This document shows, in pieces, positions 43,621-53,517 of a DNA stretch of 64,000 bases. The stretch is from Candidatus Hadersleviella danica. Its GTDB lineage: Bacteria; Chloroflexota; Anaerolineae; Promineifilales; Promineifilaceae. The notes beneath the pieces are model-generated. The model worked only from the letters and a program-made list of their open reading frames with translations, was not told where the DNA came from and searched no databases. Position numbers and translations under genes: made by a program. The stretch lies in NCBI GenBank assembly GCA_016711405.1, contig JADJSZ010000020.1, positions 4,844 to 68,843 on the forward strand. Direction: 5' to 3'. The number at the start of each line of letters is the position of its first letter. Position 1 is the first letter of the stretch.

Positions 43621-44905
43621 TCAACTGCCACTTCCTGCCATTTTGAGGTCATCCGCCACGAGTTTGGCGGCCGTGTTTTGCCAATTGTGCAAGGTGCGCT
43701 CGGGCACGGCCGTTTGGAACCAGTCCAACGCTTGCTGGGCGATGGCATCCGCCTGTTGCCCTTCCCGCCGCGCATATGGTTTAAGGCCCACGACATAGGG
43801 AAAGTAGAGGGCGTTGTAAAAACGCCATTCGGCCGTCGTGCCAAATTCCCCTTTACCAGCGGGTTTCAGCCGCACAATGCAATCAGTCAGCAATGCTTTG
43901 AGCGCTTGGGCACGGCCGATGGGGGTCTCGCTACTGGCCAGCACAAGGGGCAGATGGGCCAAGGGGCTGGTGGCCAGCTTGGGCAAATCGCCCATGTGGC
44001 TAATCGCCCGCCGCGTCAGCCGGGCAAACTCGGCCTCTTCCAAGGCCAAGGGGTCGAGGGTGGCCACGCGGGGAAGCAACTCGAGCGTTTCGCGCAATTC
44101 TTCGCGTTGTTGGCTCAGGGAGGTGTGGCGGGGGAAGGCCAGCCAATCAAACAGCCGCGCCAACGGCTCGGCAAATATCTGGCTGGCCACGCCAAAACTG
44201 AGGGCGGCGAGGAGGAGCCATTGGTTGCCAAGGCTGAATTGGCCATCTAGCACGGCCGCTATGAGAACCAGCCCCCCAACGCGCCCGCGTAAAACAGGGC
44301 GGCCACGGCCGAGCGCACCATGTGCGGCCAGAGCGTTTCTCCTCGTCGAAGGCATCCCACACGCCAATGAGCAACCCCAAACCCGCGAGGTCTGTGCCCA
44401 GCAAAACGAGTGTCCAGCCTTGACCAAACCATGCCCACGGCCAGAGCAACGCCCCCATGCTCAGGGCAAAAAAGAGGGTGACAGTGGCTAAGGTGGCGAC
44501 GGTGTGGGGGAAGGGGGAGCGGCGGGAGAGGATGGCCAGCCCCAGAACGCACCCCAGCAACAGCGGGATGAGGCCCACGGTGAGACTGGGCAGGGCGAGG
44601 AGGAGGGCGGCCGTGGGCAATGCCCCCCAGCGCCACACCCGCCAGAGTCGTTCACGGCCGTGGGTCTCTTCGGGCAGGAGGTGGAGGGTGGCTCCCAGCC
44701 ACAGCAGGGCGGGCAAAAAGTTAGCCCGTTCGGCCAACGGCCGCCACACAAGTTCCCCCACCAAAATAAGCGTGTAGCCGAGCAAGCCTAGCCCCGCCAG
44801 CCGCAAAACCATTTTTTGCCCATCGCGGCGGATGAGGTACAGCCCGAGCCAGAGGGTGAAGGTGAAGAGGAAGCTATGGAGGAGGAGGACGGGAGAGAGG
44901 GGCAT
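43621..44905 (-). CDS. Multi-helix membrane protein with conserved soluble C-terminus, two frameshifts
   Basis: From the ATG at 44905: about seven transmembrane helices (FTLWLGLYLI.., LLGYTLILVGELV.., LLALPSLTVGLIPLLLG.., WTLVLLGTDLAGLGLLIGVW). Near 44340 the frame shifts to ETLWPHMVRSAVAALFYAGALGG and near 44275 to GLVLIAAVLDGQFSLGNQW, which continues to the stop at 43621. The C-terminal ~150 residues are soluble and regular (LELLPRVATLDPLALEEAEFARLTRRAI.., WRFYNALYFPYVVGLKPYARR.., ALDWFQTAVPERTLHNWQNTAA). About 428 residues if repaired. Function unknown; the layout resembles a membrane sensor or regulator, but no catalytic motif is seen. Confidence 0.65.
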
Positions 44906-45906
44906 GGGTATTTCAGGTAAATTGGTTTATTGGTGTATGGGTGTATAGGTGTATTTTTGTCCCTATGCGGGGTATCACGCCCGTCATCCGTTTGTAGTGG
45001 CGGCTTTAGCCGTTCCCTGACTGAATGGCACCAAATGCTGGCGGAGCAAATGTATTTGGCTCTTCTAGTTCTCATGTGGTTGACAGCAACGTGTCATTCC
45101 GACCAAAGGGATGAATCCCGAAAACGTCCCATTGACCTCGGATTAGCATAGGTTTTAGGGATTCTTTGCTCTGAAGTGGCTTCGCCGCTCCGCAACAGAA
45201 TGACAATTTTGACCAATGTGGTTTTTTCTGCCAACAAAAATCAAACTCACCTGTTGTCAACCACATGAATTAGGAAGGATCCCCATTTTTTACTTCTCAC
45301 TTTTCACTCTATTACCGAATTATTTACTAAGGAACGCCAAGTTTTTAAGCTGAATAAATAGATTTAGCAGGTCTTCTTTCAACGCCAAGTCGCAAAGATG
45401 CATCTGAACCCTCGCTCTCTCTTTGTTACTTATTTACGTGCTAATCCTAAAAACACAAATGGGGAGGAGTAAGCCCTGACGGAACAGTTTGATTGAGCCA
45501 AACCGAACGGCTAAAGCCGTTATTACAAGCCTACGACTAAAGTCGTTACGACACACTTGAATCGTTTATGACCGTTGTGAGTATCCCTAACGCACCCTCT
45601 ACAAAGCGGTATAATTCGCTGGCCTAAACGAGTACCTAACACTTAATTTAACTCTTGAGGTCTGAATTCAACTCTAGGGGTGAAAACCCGTCTCATACTG
45701 GCCGAGTAGTCTGACCGAGTTGTTTTGTCGGGCGGATTGTAGAGGCAACCCTTGTGGTTGCCCACCTCTTAGGGTAGGCATATTTATCCCTGAAGAGGGA
45801 CAAGACCTACCCCTCCAAAATGCCATCCGCCAAAATTTGACGGCCAGACTATTAGGGTGAAAAACTCGTGGCACGAATTAACTTATAACTTCTAACGAAT
45901 GTTCTT
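44906..45906. other. 1-kb gene-free region rich in dispersed repeats
   Basis: No credible gene. In order: family E units (about 44918-44955), GTAGTGGCGGCTTTAGCCGT (44995-45014, also at 56849), an inverted pair CATGTGGTTGACA (45073-45085) and TGTCAACCACATG (45255-45267) around a 170-bp segment, a family J remnant (45290-45310), AACGCCAAGTCGCAAAG, ACGGCTAAAGCCGT (about 45507-45520), TACGACTAAAGTCGTTACGA (45531-45550), GGGTGAAAACCC, and the palindromic element at 45706-45853. Confidence 0.7.
45706..45853. mobile_element. Palindromic MITE-like element
   Basis: Imperfect inverted ends of about 34 nt: TAGTCTGACCG..TTTTGTCGGGCGGA at the left and, reading inwards from the right on the other strand, TAGTCTGGCCG..TTTTGGCGGATGGC. 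Between them are GGCAACCCTTGTGGTTGCC and two GTAGG segments in opposite orientation. A partial second copy, matching the right half, lies at 2013-2075. No ORF and no clear target duplication. Confidence 0.6.
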
Positions 45907-48806
45907 ATGCCCATGTTAACCCTTCGTCTCTTAGGAGAAGCTTCCGTTTGGCGCGATGACACAGAGCTGGTAACAGGGTGGCAATCCCGCACGGCCGAGG
46001 CTCTCTTCCTCTACCTCGCCTGCCAACAAAAACCCATCGCCCGCACAACCTTGGCCGAATTTTTGTGGGCCGAGCGTGATAGCCAACAATCGGCCTCCAA
46101 CCTGCGCGTCGCCCTTACCTTGCTTCGCAAACTAGTGGGGGAGTATTTGGTGGTTACTCGCACCACTGTCGGCTTTAACACCCAAGCCCCCTACTGGCTA
46201 GACACGGCCGAGTTTGCCCAACGCCACCGCGCCCTCGAGGTGCTATTGCACCACCAAACACCCCCTTGGATGAGGCCACCCTTGCCGAAGTGGAAACGGC
46301 CGTGGCCCTCTACCAAGGTGATTTTATGGCTGGCTTCAGCTTGCGCGATAACCAAGCCTTTGAGGAATGGCTCCTTCTACAACAAGAGCGATACCGCCAA
46401 ATGGCCACCCAGCTTTTGCGCCGCTTGGTGCAAAGCCTGATGCACAGAGGCCACAACGGCCGTGCCCTCCCCTATGCCGACCAACTGATTCAGCTAAACC
46501 CCTTAAACGAAACAGCCCAACAGCAAAAAATGCTCCTGTTGGCGCGGGATGGACAATTAGCCGCCGCCCTAGCCCAATACCAAACCTACCACAACCTCTT
46601 GGCCGAAGAATTAGGGGTAGAGCCAATGGCCGAAACCAAAGCCCTTGCCGAACGCATCCGCCATGCCAGCCAGTCACCCCGCCATAACTTACCCCCTACG
46701 CCCACCACCTTAATTGGGCGCGAAGCATTGGTGGCCGAACTGCTGGGCAAGCTGAACAACCCCGCCTGCCGCGTGTTGACCTTGGTGGGGACGGGTGGGG
46801 TGGGCAAAACCAGCTTGGCCTTAGAAGCTGTGCGGAGCCTTATCCCCACAGGCTATTTTCTAAATGGATTGCGCTTTGTCTCGCTGGCCGAAACAGCCAC
46901 AGGCAAAGCCATCCCCCATGAATTGGCGGTGGCCTTGGGGTTGCCCCTCGCCCCCCCCCAATTGTTGGCCGAACTGGCCGAAAAAGAGATGTTGTTGTTG
47001 CTGGATAATATGGAGCAGGTGGCCGAGGATCCCGACACGGCCGTTTTCTTGGCCGATTTACTCCATAAAGCCCCCTTGGTTAAGTTGTTGGTGACTTCGC
47101 GCCAACGGCTCCAATTGCACGAAGAGCAGTTGTTGCCCGTGCCCAATTTGGATGTGGCCACCAGTGCGCCCGTGTTATTCAAGCAAGCGGCGCAAAAGGT
47201 ATTGCCCCATTTTGCACCAACGGCCGTGGAGGCAGAAGCCATTGCCGATATTTGCCAAAGCGTAGCGGGATTGCCACTGGCCATAGAATTGGCGGCGGGT
47301 TGGTTGCGCCACATGCCCTGCACGGCCGTGGCTACCGAACTCCATCACAGCCTCGCTTTGCTCACCAGTTCGCTCCGCAATGTGCCCGAACGGCACAGGA
47401 GCATGACGGCCGTGTTTGACCATTCGTGGGCGTTGTTAACCCCACCGCAACGGCAATTATTAGCCCGGCTGGCCATCTTCCACGGAGGATTCACCTTACC
47501 AGCCGCCCAAGCCATTGCCCGCGCTGATTGGGTCGATGTGATCATTTTGCTCGAACAATCCTTGGTGCGGCACGAAGAAGGACGCTACACCTTGCACCCC
47601 CTTTTGCGCCAATATGCGTGGGGGCGGCTGGCCGATTCTGGCGAACAAGCCGCCCTGAGCCATGCCCATGCCCATTTTTGGGCGGCCTATTTGGCCGAGC
47701 AGGGCGATGGCAAAAGCGGCAAAGCACGAACGAGTATTCAGGCGGAATTGCCCAATTTGCGAGCGGCGTGGTTGTGGGCGGCAGAGGGGGGCGATGCGGC
47801 CGTGTTGGCCCAGATGCTCCCGCTCTGGCACAACTTTTTCAGCGTCGAAAGCCGTTTCGCCGAAGGGATTACCCTGCTACAAGCGGGGTGGGAAAGGTTG
47901 CCCACCAGCCCCCCCTTGCCCGCCTCACTCCCCGCCGATTGGTTGGGGCGCATGGCTCGTATGCACATTCACCTTGGCCAATTGTCATCTGCCCAAGCCT
48001 TGCTTCAGCAAGCGTATGCCTTGCTCGATGGGCCAGAGGCTCCCAAGTTGCGGGGCATCCTCATGGGGCACGAGGCGATTATCACCTTTCACAAGGGGGA
48101 GTTTGGGCAAGCGGTGATTCTGGCACAAGAGAGTTTGGCCTTAGCCACGGCCGCTGACGATTTAGATGGGCAAATCTTTGGGGTGAGCTTTTTGGGGAGT
48201 TGCTACAAAGCACTGGGGCAATATGCCGAAGCCAAAAATTGCTTTACGCAGGCTGTGGCATTATATGAAGCGACGGGGGATGACTTGGGGCGAGCCATGA
48301 TGCTGAATAACTTGGGCAATTTGGCACAGGCGCAGGGGGAATTTGTGGTCGCCCAGACATTTTATTTGGCTTGTATCTCGTTATTTCGGGTGCAGAATCA
48401 TGGTTATGGGGCGGCCACCGCATTAGCCAATGCGGGGCGGCTGGCGCAAAAATTGGGCGATTTGGAGCAAGCCGAAATTTTGTTGCAGGAGAGCCTCCTC
48501 TTAAAAAAGGAGCAAAAAGACAATCGGGGAGTGGTGGTGGCGCTGATTGGCTTGGCCGACGTGGCCGTAGCGGCCGCCAATTTTCCCGCCGCCCAGCAAT
48601 ACACGGCCGAAGGCATGGCCTTGGCACAACTCATAGGCGATATCAAGCTCCAGTTGGAGGTGCAGGTGGTGCAAGCAACATTGGCCCACGCCCAAGGAGA
48701 TATGGCCACCACCCAGCAGTTCGCGGCCGTGCTCCTCGCCCACCCCGCCCTCACCCAAGAAGCCCGTGTCCAAATCTCCAGCCTGATGGGAGTGGCTAGT
48801 GGTTAG
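45907..48806 (+). CDS. BTAD/NB-ARC/TPR transcriptional regulator, frameshifted at a C5 run
   Basis: About 966 residues if repaired. Residues 1-95: OmpR-type winged helix of SARP/BTAD regulators (LTLRLLGEASVWRDDTELVTGWQSRTAEALFLYLA.. FLWAERDSQQSASNLRVALTLLRKL). One C is missing from the CCCCC at 46261-46265; the next frame carries LDEATLAEVETAVALYQGDFMAGFSL.. and BTAD TPRs to about 250, then NB-ARC with Walker A GTGGVGKTS, LLLLDNMEQV (Walker B), LLVTSRQRL, GLPLAIELAAGWL, and C-terminal TPRs. A STAND-type ATPase regulator. The last residues GVASG and stop come from the TAGTGGT repeat. Confidence 0.92.
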
Positions 48807-48862
48807 TGGTTAGTGATTATTGAGGAGTTCACTAGCCACTAGCCACTAACCACTAACCACTT
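48791..48862. repeat. Heptamer hairpin TTAGTGG (family B)
   Basis: AGTGGCTAGTGGTTAGTGGT is followed by inverted ACTAGCCACTAGCCACTAAC and further units. It supplies the stop codons of both convergent neighbours (TAG at 48804-48806 plus strand and 48853-48855 minus strand), each preceded by codons for Ser-Gly. Confidence 0.92.
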
Positions 48863-50724
48863 AATACCAGCCAGCGCTCCATGGCGGCGTCTAAGGCTGT
48901 TTGCGCCGCTTCTAGTGCGGCCGTGGCTTTGCCCAAGCGCTGGTAGTCGCCGCCCGCCTCGTTTAGCACGGCCGCCAACGCCTCCACCTGCGCCTCCAAC
49001 TCGGGCAACTGCGCTTCCAATGCCTCCAATTCTCGTGTTTCCTTCCACGTGAGTTTGCGGGTGGCAACGGCCGTGGGGGTGATGGAGGGCGGGGCGGTGG
49101 CCGTTTTGGCCACAGGCGGGGGCGTTGTGGGGCGAGATTGAGGCACATAGGGCGTGGGGTAGCGCGTGCCCAGCACCCCGCCTTCCTCAAAACTCAGCAC
49201 AAAATCCACGTTGCGATCCAAAAAGTACCTGTCATGGCTGACCACGATGAGTGCCCCCGCGAAGGCATCTAAAAATTGCTCGAGGACGGCCAGCGTTTCC
49301 ACGTCTAAATCGTTCGTTGGCTCATCTAAAAAGAGGACATTCGGCCGTGTGGCCAGTGTGCGAAGCAGGTAGAGCCGCCGCCGTTCGCCGCCGCTCAAGC
49401 TCCCAATCAGGGTGCGTTGTTCGGGGCGGGAAAAGAGGAACCATTCCAACATTTGCGCCGTTTCGATGCGTTCGCCGTCGTTGGTCTGAATCAGCGGGGC
49501 GATTTCGCCCATGTAATCGGCCACGGTGCGGTGGGCGTTCGCTTCTAGCTCCTCGTTGTGCTGGTCGAAATAGCCCAGTTGCACGGTGGGGCCCCAGATG
49601 ACACGGCCGTTATCCGCCTCTGATTTGCCCGCCAACACATCCAAAAAGGAGCTTTTGCCCGCCCCGTTTGGCCCCACCAACCCCAGCCTGTCCCCCTGCT
49701 CCAAGCGAAAATCCAAATTGGCAAACAGGGTCAAATCCCCATAGCTTTTGCGGATGCCTTCCGCCTCCAGCACCTTTTGCCCCAACCTGCGGCTGGCCAA
49801 TGCCATTGCCACCCGCTCGTCGGCGGGGTCATATTGCACCTCTAGCAACGCCTCCACGCGCTGGATGTGCCCCTTTTGTTTGGTGGCGCGGGCTTGTGCG
49901 CCCCGCTGGAGCCATGCCAATTCGCGGCGCAATTGCACTTGCCGCTTTTGTTCGTGCCGCGCCAAAAGCTCTTGGCGGGCGGTGCGTTGCTCGAGGTAGC
50001 GCGTGTAGTTGCCCTCGTAGGCGATGAGTTCTTTGCGGTCTAGCTCCACAATTTTGTTGGCCACCCGCTCCAAGAAATAGCGGTCATGGGTCACCATCAG
50101 CAGGGCGGCCGACATGCCTTGCAAATACTCTTCCAGCCATTGCACGGTGGATGCGTCTATGTGGTTGGTCGGTTCGTCGAGGATGAGGAGGTGGCCGGGG
50201 TTGAGCAGGGCTTGGGCGAGGGCGACGCGCCGCTCTTGGCCGCCGCTCAATGTGCCCACGGCCGCCTCAAACTGGGTGATGCCCAGCTTGGTGAGGGTGT
50301 TTTTGGCGTTGGCCTCGGCCGTCCAGCCCCCCACGCGGTCCATCTCGGCCGAAAGCTCCCCCAGTTGCCGTTGCAACTCGAGGTCGGCGGGCTGGTGGTG
50401 CAGGGCAAGGCTAACCCGCTCGTAGTCGCGCAAGAGAGCCATTTGGGGGGTGTCGGTTTGGAAGATGGTCTCCAAAACGGTTAGGTTGGGGTCGAGATTG
50501 GGCTGTTGGGGCAGGTAGCGCACGCGCACGTTGCCCCAGATGGTCAGTTGGCCGCTGTCGGCCGTGTCCAGCCCCGCAATCATGCGGAGCAGGGTTGTTT
50601 TGCCGCTCCCGTTGCGGCCGAGCAGGCCAATGCGCTCGCCTTCGTTGATGAGCAGGGAGGCGTTTTCGAGCAACGGCCGTTCCCCAAATCGTTTGTGTAC
50701 GCCAGCAAGGGTGACTAAGTTCAT
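48853..50724 (-). CDS. ABC-F family ATPase (Uup-like)
   Basis: 623 residues with two ABC domains in one chain and no membrane segment. Walker A GRNGSGKTTLL and GPNGAGKSSFL; signatures LSGGQERRVALAQAL and LSGGERRRLYLLRTL; Walker B LLILDEPTNHID and VLFLDEPTNDLD; switch His in THDRYFL and SHDRYFL. The interdomain linker is the charged P-site tRNA interaction motif region. The C-terminal ~90 residues form a Glu/Ala-rich coiled coil as in Uup. Acts on ribosomes (translation quality control). The final LSG-stop lies in the TAGTGGT repeat. Confidence 0.93.
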   Translation of the reverse strand: MNLVTLAGVHKRFGERPLLENASLLINEGERIGLLGRNGSGKTTLLRMIAGLDTADSGQLTIWGNVRVRYLPQQPNLDPNLTVLETIFQTDTPQMALLRDYERVSLALHHQPADLELQRQLGELSAEMDRVGGWTAEANAKNTLTKLGITQFEAAVGTLSGGQERRVALAQALLNPGHLLILDEPTNHIDASTVQWLEEYLQGMSAALLMVTHDRYFLERVANKIVELDRKELIAYEGNYTRYLEQRTARQELLARHEQKRQVQLRRELAWLQRGAQARATKQKGHIQRVEALLEVQYDPADERVAMALASRRLGQKVLEAEGIRKSYGDLTLFANLDFRLEQGDRLGLVGPNGAGKSSFLDVLAGKSEADNGRVIWGPTVQLGYFDQHNEELEANAHRTVADYMGEIAPLIQTNDGERIETAQMLEWFLFSRPEQRTLIGSLSGGERRRLYLLRTLATRPNVLFLDEPTNDLDVETLAVLEQFLDAFAGALIVVSHDRYFLDRNVDFVLSFEEGGVLGTRYPTPYVPQSRPTTPPPVAKTATAPPSITPTAVATRKLTWKETRELEALEAQLPELEAQVEALAAVLNEAGGDYQRLGKATAALEAAQTALDAAMERWLVLSG

Positions 50725-51113
50725 AGGGGGGAATTATACTGGTATTTGGCGTAGGGGCGCAGGGAGGGTGTTTTTTGACGAGAAGGCGCAAAGGGATGAC
50801 AACTGGGTAGCAAAACCTGTCAAGTGGGGCATACGGCCGTTTGCCCCTCGCTAAACAGCCTATAATTAGCGCATTATCCAATTGGCTATAAGTTAAGCGA
50901 TTTTCCAGAGTGTCAAGTAGGTACTTTTCCTCTAAACACCCTTTGCCTTTTCCCATTTTTGCCCTTTTGCAATAAAAATTTATTACAAAAGGGCAAAAGA
51001 ACAATGAGGCAAAGGGATTTGGACTTGTTTTCTCTCTTGATTTTTGCTTAAAACCTTAACTTATAACGAATAGCATTACCCACCGAATAACGCCCTTCAA
51101 TTAACCACCTGTT
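50725..51113. other. 389-bp gap with nested inverted repeats
   Basis: Separates the ABC-F gene (minus) from the plus-strand paralogue pair. The main structure is the nested hairpin at 50939-51017. TATAAC at 51062-51067 with TTGATT 19 nt upstream may be a weak promoter for the next gene. GCGCAGGGAGGGTG and GGCGCAAAGGGATGAC lie near 50758-50800. Confidence 0.5.
50939..51017. repeat. Nested palindrome
   Basis: Outer arms CCCTTTGCC / GGCAAAGGG, inner arms TTTGCCCTTTTG / CAAAAGGGCAAA, and an AT-rich centre AATAAAAATTTATT. It could be a terminator for the downstream end of readthrough or a regulatory hairpin. Confidence 0.7.
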
Positions 51114-51632
51114 ATGCACCCAATCTCTATCTTCCTCATCATCGTCATCGCTTTGCTCATTATGGCTGGCCGTGCGGTGGCCGAAGCGGTGGACAAAACC
51201 ACCGAGGCCATCCACGAACTTTTTCGCCAGCAAGTGGCGGAGCGGGGGGGCATCATGGTCACGCTGACCAAAGTTCGGGGAGTGTCGCAATACGACCCAT
51301 ACGCAGTATATGAAGTGACTTTTGAAGGGCGCATTGGCAAGGTGTACACAACGATAGCCAAATACGATGGGGGACACCGCAAAATCTATTGGGAAAAATC
51401 CCCCAGTGATTGGTTGGCCCAAGAAGAGCCGTTGCCTATTGCCCCAGCACCCCGCGAGGAACGGCCGCATTTGGACAGTCCACTGGCCACAGAGCGATTA
51501 GCGGCCGTGCGCCAATTGGCCCAAACCCACCCCGTGAGCCAACGCAACCTTGTGCGGCTGGCACAAATGGCGGTGGAAGATGACGACCCACAGGTGCGAG
51601 AAGAGGCCAAGGCCATCGTGCGCCGCAGTTAA
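51114..51632 (+). CDS. Membrane-anchored protein, paralogue 1 of a tandem pair
   Basis: 172 residues. An N-terminal transmembrane helix (about 3-20, ISIFLIIVIALLIMAG) leads to RQQVAERGGIMVTLTKVRG, a small alpha/beta domain ending in IYWEKSPSDWL, a Pro-rich linker, and a helical C-terminus LDSPLATERLAAVRQLAQ..ALAQMAVEDDDPQVREEAKAIVRRS. The C-terminus looks like one or two HEAT-type repeats. The next gene is its paralogue, 38 nt downstream. No known family recognised. Confidence 0.82.
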   Translation: MHPISIFLIIVIALLIMAGRAVAEAVDKTTEAIHELFRQQVAERGGIMVTLTKVRGVSQYDPYAVYEVTFEGRIGKVYTTIAKYDGGHRKIYWEKSPSDWLAQEEPLPIAPAPREERPHLDSPLATERLAAVRQLAQTHPVSQRNLVRLAQMAVEDDDPQVREEAKAIVRRS

Positions 51633-51670
51633 AATTCTCCAGCACACGGCTGGTATAGGAGGAGAGGAAC

Positions 51671-52204
51671 ATGGTTAATGACGATTGGTTGTCCTTGTTA
51701 GCGGTCTGTGTCTTTGTCCCTGTTTGGGCATATTTCGCCGCCCAAACAAGTTACTTCGGTGATTTTTTCAACAGCTACGACGACGAAAAAAACCGTCAAT
51801 GGCTGGTAAAAGAAATTGCCCAAAGGGGAGGAACCGTTCGAGCCATACATCGCCTCAATTCATTCTCAAAGAAGCTGTTTGTGGTTGAGTTCACCAATGG
51901 GAAAGGAGAAGAATTCCACATCAAATGCAAAGCTGATTTACATAAACAACGCATTGTTTGGTCAACCGACCCCAGTGACGTGATGCCAACCAACACCACT
52001 TGGTTAAATCCGCCACGTCCCTCAGCGGCCGTATTGGAACAGCTCAACAGCCCGTTGCGGTATGAACGATTAACGGCCGTGCTCGCCTTACAGCAATTCG
52101 AGCAACTGCCTGCTGAGGTATACGGCCGTTTGGCTCTCATCGCCGTTGAAGATGATTACCCACCCGTGCGAGAAGAAGCCAAGGCCATCGTGCGCCGCAA
52201 TTAA
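51671..52204 (+). CDS. Membrane-anchored protein, paralogue 2 of a tandem pair
   Basis: 177 residues; GGAGAGG lies just upstream of the ATG. Same plan as the previous gene: N-terminal hydrophobic helix (LSLLAVCVFVPVWAYFAA), KEIAQRGGTVRAIHRLNSFSKK, an alpha/beta domain ending RIVWSTDPSDVM, Pro-rich linker, and C-terminus LNSPLRYERLTAVLALQQ..ALIAVEDDYPPVREEAKAIVRRN. The last ten residues are nearly identical to paralogue 1, but the middle has diverged. Probably one operon. Confidence 0.82.
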   Translation: MVNDDWLSLLAVCVFVPVWAYFAAQTSYFGDFFNSYDDEKNRQWLVKEIAQRGGTVRAIHRLNSFSKKLFVVEFTNGKGEEFHIKCKADLHKQRIVWSTDPSDVMPTNTTWLNPPRPSAAVLEQLNSPLRYERLTAVLALQQFEQLPAEVYGRLALIAVEDDYPPVREEAKAIVRRN

Positions 52205-52251
52205 GTTTCAAGCCCCACTACACCCATACACGAATAAACCCCTACACCCCC

Positions 52252-53484
52252 TCACCCCAACAATGCCGCCGCCCACTCGGGGGGCACTTTGCTGTCGTAG
52301 GTGATTGTTTTCGCGCCCAAAAAGTCGGCGAGGTGGTGGATGGCTCCTGCCACGGCCGTACCCGTCTGCTCACCCTGCGGCGCGTTTGGCTCGGCGTACA
52401 CCGCTTCGATGTGCAACACTTTTTTCTTCCAATCCATGCGCGGCGAAACACGGCCGATGAGCGTTTCGCCATGCAAAATAGGCAACACATAATAGCCATA
52501 CTGCCGCTTGGCGGCGGGCACATAAATCTCGATGCGGTAATAAAAATCCCACAACCGCTCAGTGCGTTCGCGGTCGCGGATGAGGTTGTCAAACGGGGAG
52601 AGGAGGGTGGTGCGCGGCTCCCATGCGCCTGCTTGGAGTTGTTCCAGCAGGGGCAAGCTCTCGACATGGGCGTAATGGGGCAGGTTTTCCCAGCCCGCCA
52701 CCTGCACAGGGATAACCTGCCCTTCGGCGACTAGCTCGGCCAGCACACGGCCGAGTTCGGGATAGCGTCCCTCGGTGAAATGCTTGCTAATCTCGCGCTC
52801 GGTGGCCACGCCAAGGGCGCGGAGCGATTTTTGCGCCGCGTCGCGGGTGACTTGGGCGGCCGTCCAGCCCGTGGGCAAATCGGGCGGCAACACCCGCTCG
52901 GCCAAATCCCACCACCGCTTCAGGCCATCTCGCTGGCTGACCATGATTTGGCCGCGTGTCCAGAGATGGTCGAGCATGTAGGCCACGCTACGGCCGTTCG
53001 TCCAGCCGCTGGAATCCCACGGAACCCGCGCCTTGTCCTCAAAATCGCTGGGCAATTGCGGGCCACGCTCCGCTATTTGGTCTAAAAGGGATTGCTTGAA
53101 CGCCTCGTTTTCCTCAACCCATTGCATAATGCGCGAACCCCATGCACTGGTGCGCCCCTCGTCGTAGCGGCGCATCATGTAATCGTGCAGGTGGTAATCT
53201 TCGGTTAGCACAATGGAGGCGGCGTGTGCCCAATACTCGAACAGCAACCGTTCTTGGTAGATGAGTTGGTGGAGCAGGGCGCGGTCATAGGTGCCCAAGC
53301 GGCTCCACAGAACGAGGTATTGGGTGCGTTCCACGGCGCGGATGGGGTCGAGTTGCAGGCAACGGATTTGGTGCAACACGGCCAGCATCGCCTCACGGGT
53401 GGGGGTGGGGAAGGGGCCAGCGAGGTGTTGGGCGGCCACGGCCGCCCTGCGGACAGTTTGGGGGGAAAGGGTGAGGGGGGACAT
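52252..53484 (-). CDS. Winged-helix DNA glycosylase-like protein (HTH_42, AlkX/AlkZ family)
   Basis: 410 residues, full length for the HTH_42/YcaQ family: VRRAAVAAQHLAGP, CLQLDPIRAVERTQYLVLWSRLG, FEYWAHAASIVL, QIMVSQRDGLKRWWDLAERVLP, LLSPFDNLIRDRERTERLWDFYYRIEIYVPAAKRQYGYYVLPIL. The catalytic QxD motif (Gln and Asp of CLQLDPI) is the form described for E. coli YcaQ/AlkX, which unhooks DNA interstrand cross-links; AlkZ has QxQ. Function by homology; cytoplasmic DNA repair. Confidence 0.9.
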   Translation of the reverse strand: MSPLTLSPQTVRRAAVAAQHLAGPFPTPTREAMLAVLHQIRCLQLDPIRAVERTQYLVLWSRLGTYDRALLHQLIYQERLLFEYWAHAASIVLTEDYHLHDYMMRRYDEGRTSAWGSRIMQWVEENEAFKQSLLDQIAERGPQLPSDFEDKARVPWDSSGWTNGRSVAYMLDHLWTRGQIMVSQRDGLKRWWDLAERVLPPDLPTGWTAAQVTRDAAQKSLRALGVATEREISKHFTEGRYPELGRVLAELVAEGQVIPVQVAGWENLPHYAHVESLPLLEQLQAGAWEPRTTLLSPFDNLIRDRERTERLWDFYYRIEIYVPAAKRQYGYYVLPILHGETLIGRVSPRMDWKKKVLHIEAVYAEPNAPQGEQTGTAVAGAIHHLADFLGAKTITYDSKVPPEWAAALLG

Positions 53485-53517
53485 GGGGGAATTTTAGACC
53501 ATCTGTTCGGTGGAGGG

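Noticed and set aside
45073..45267. Inverted CATGTGGTTGACA pair as an insertion sequence
   Set aside because: The arms are only 13 nt, there is no target duplication and no ORF; kept only as a repeat note in the gene-free region.
49668..50027. Plus-strand frames opposite the ABC-F gene
   Set aside because: Shadow frames; all ABC motifs lie on the minus strand.
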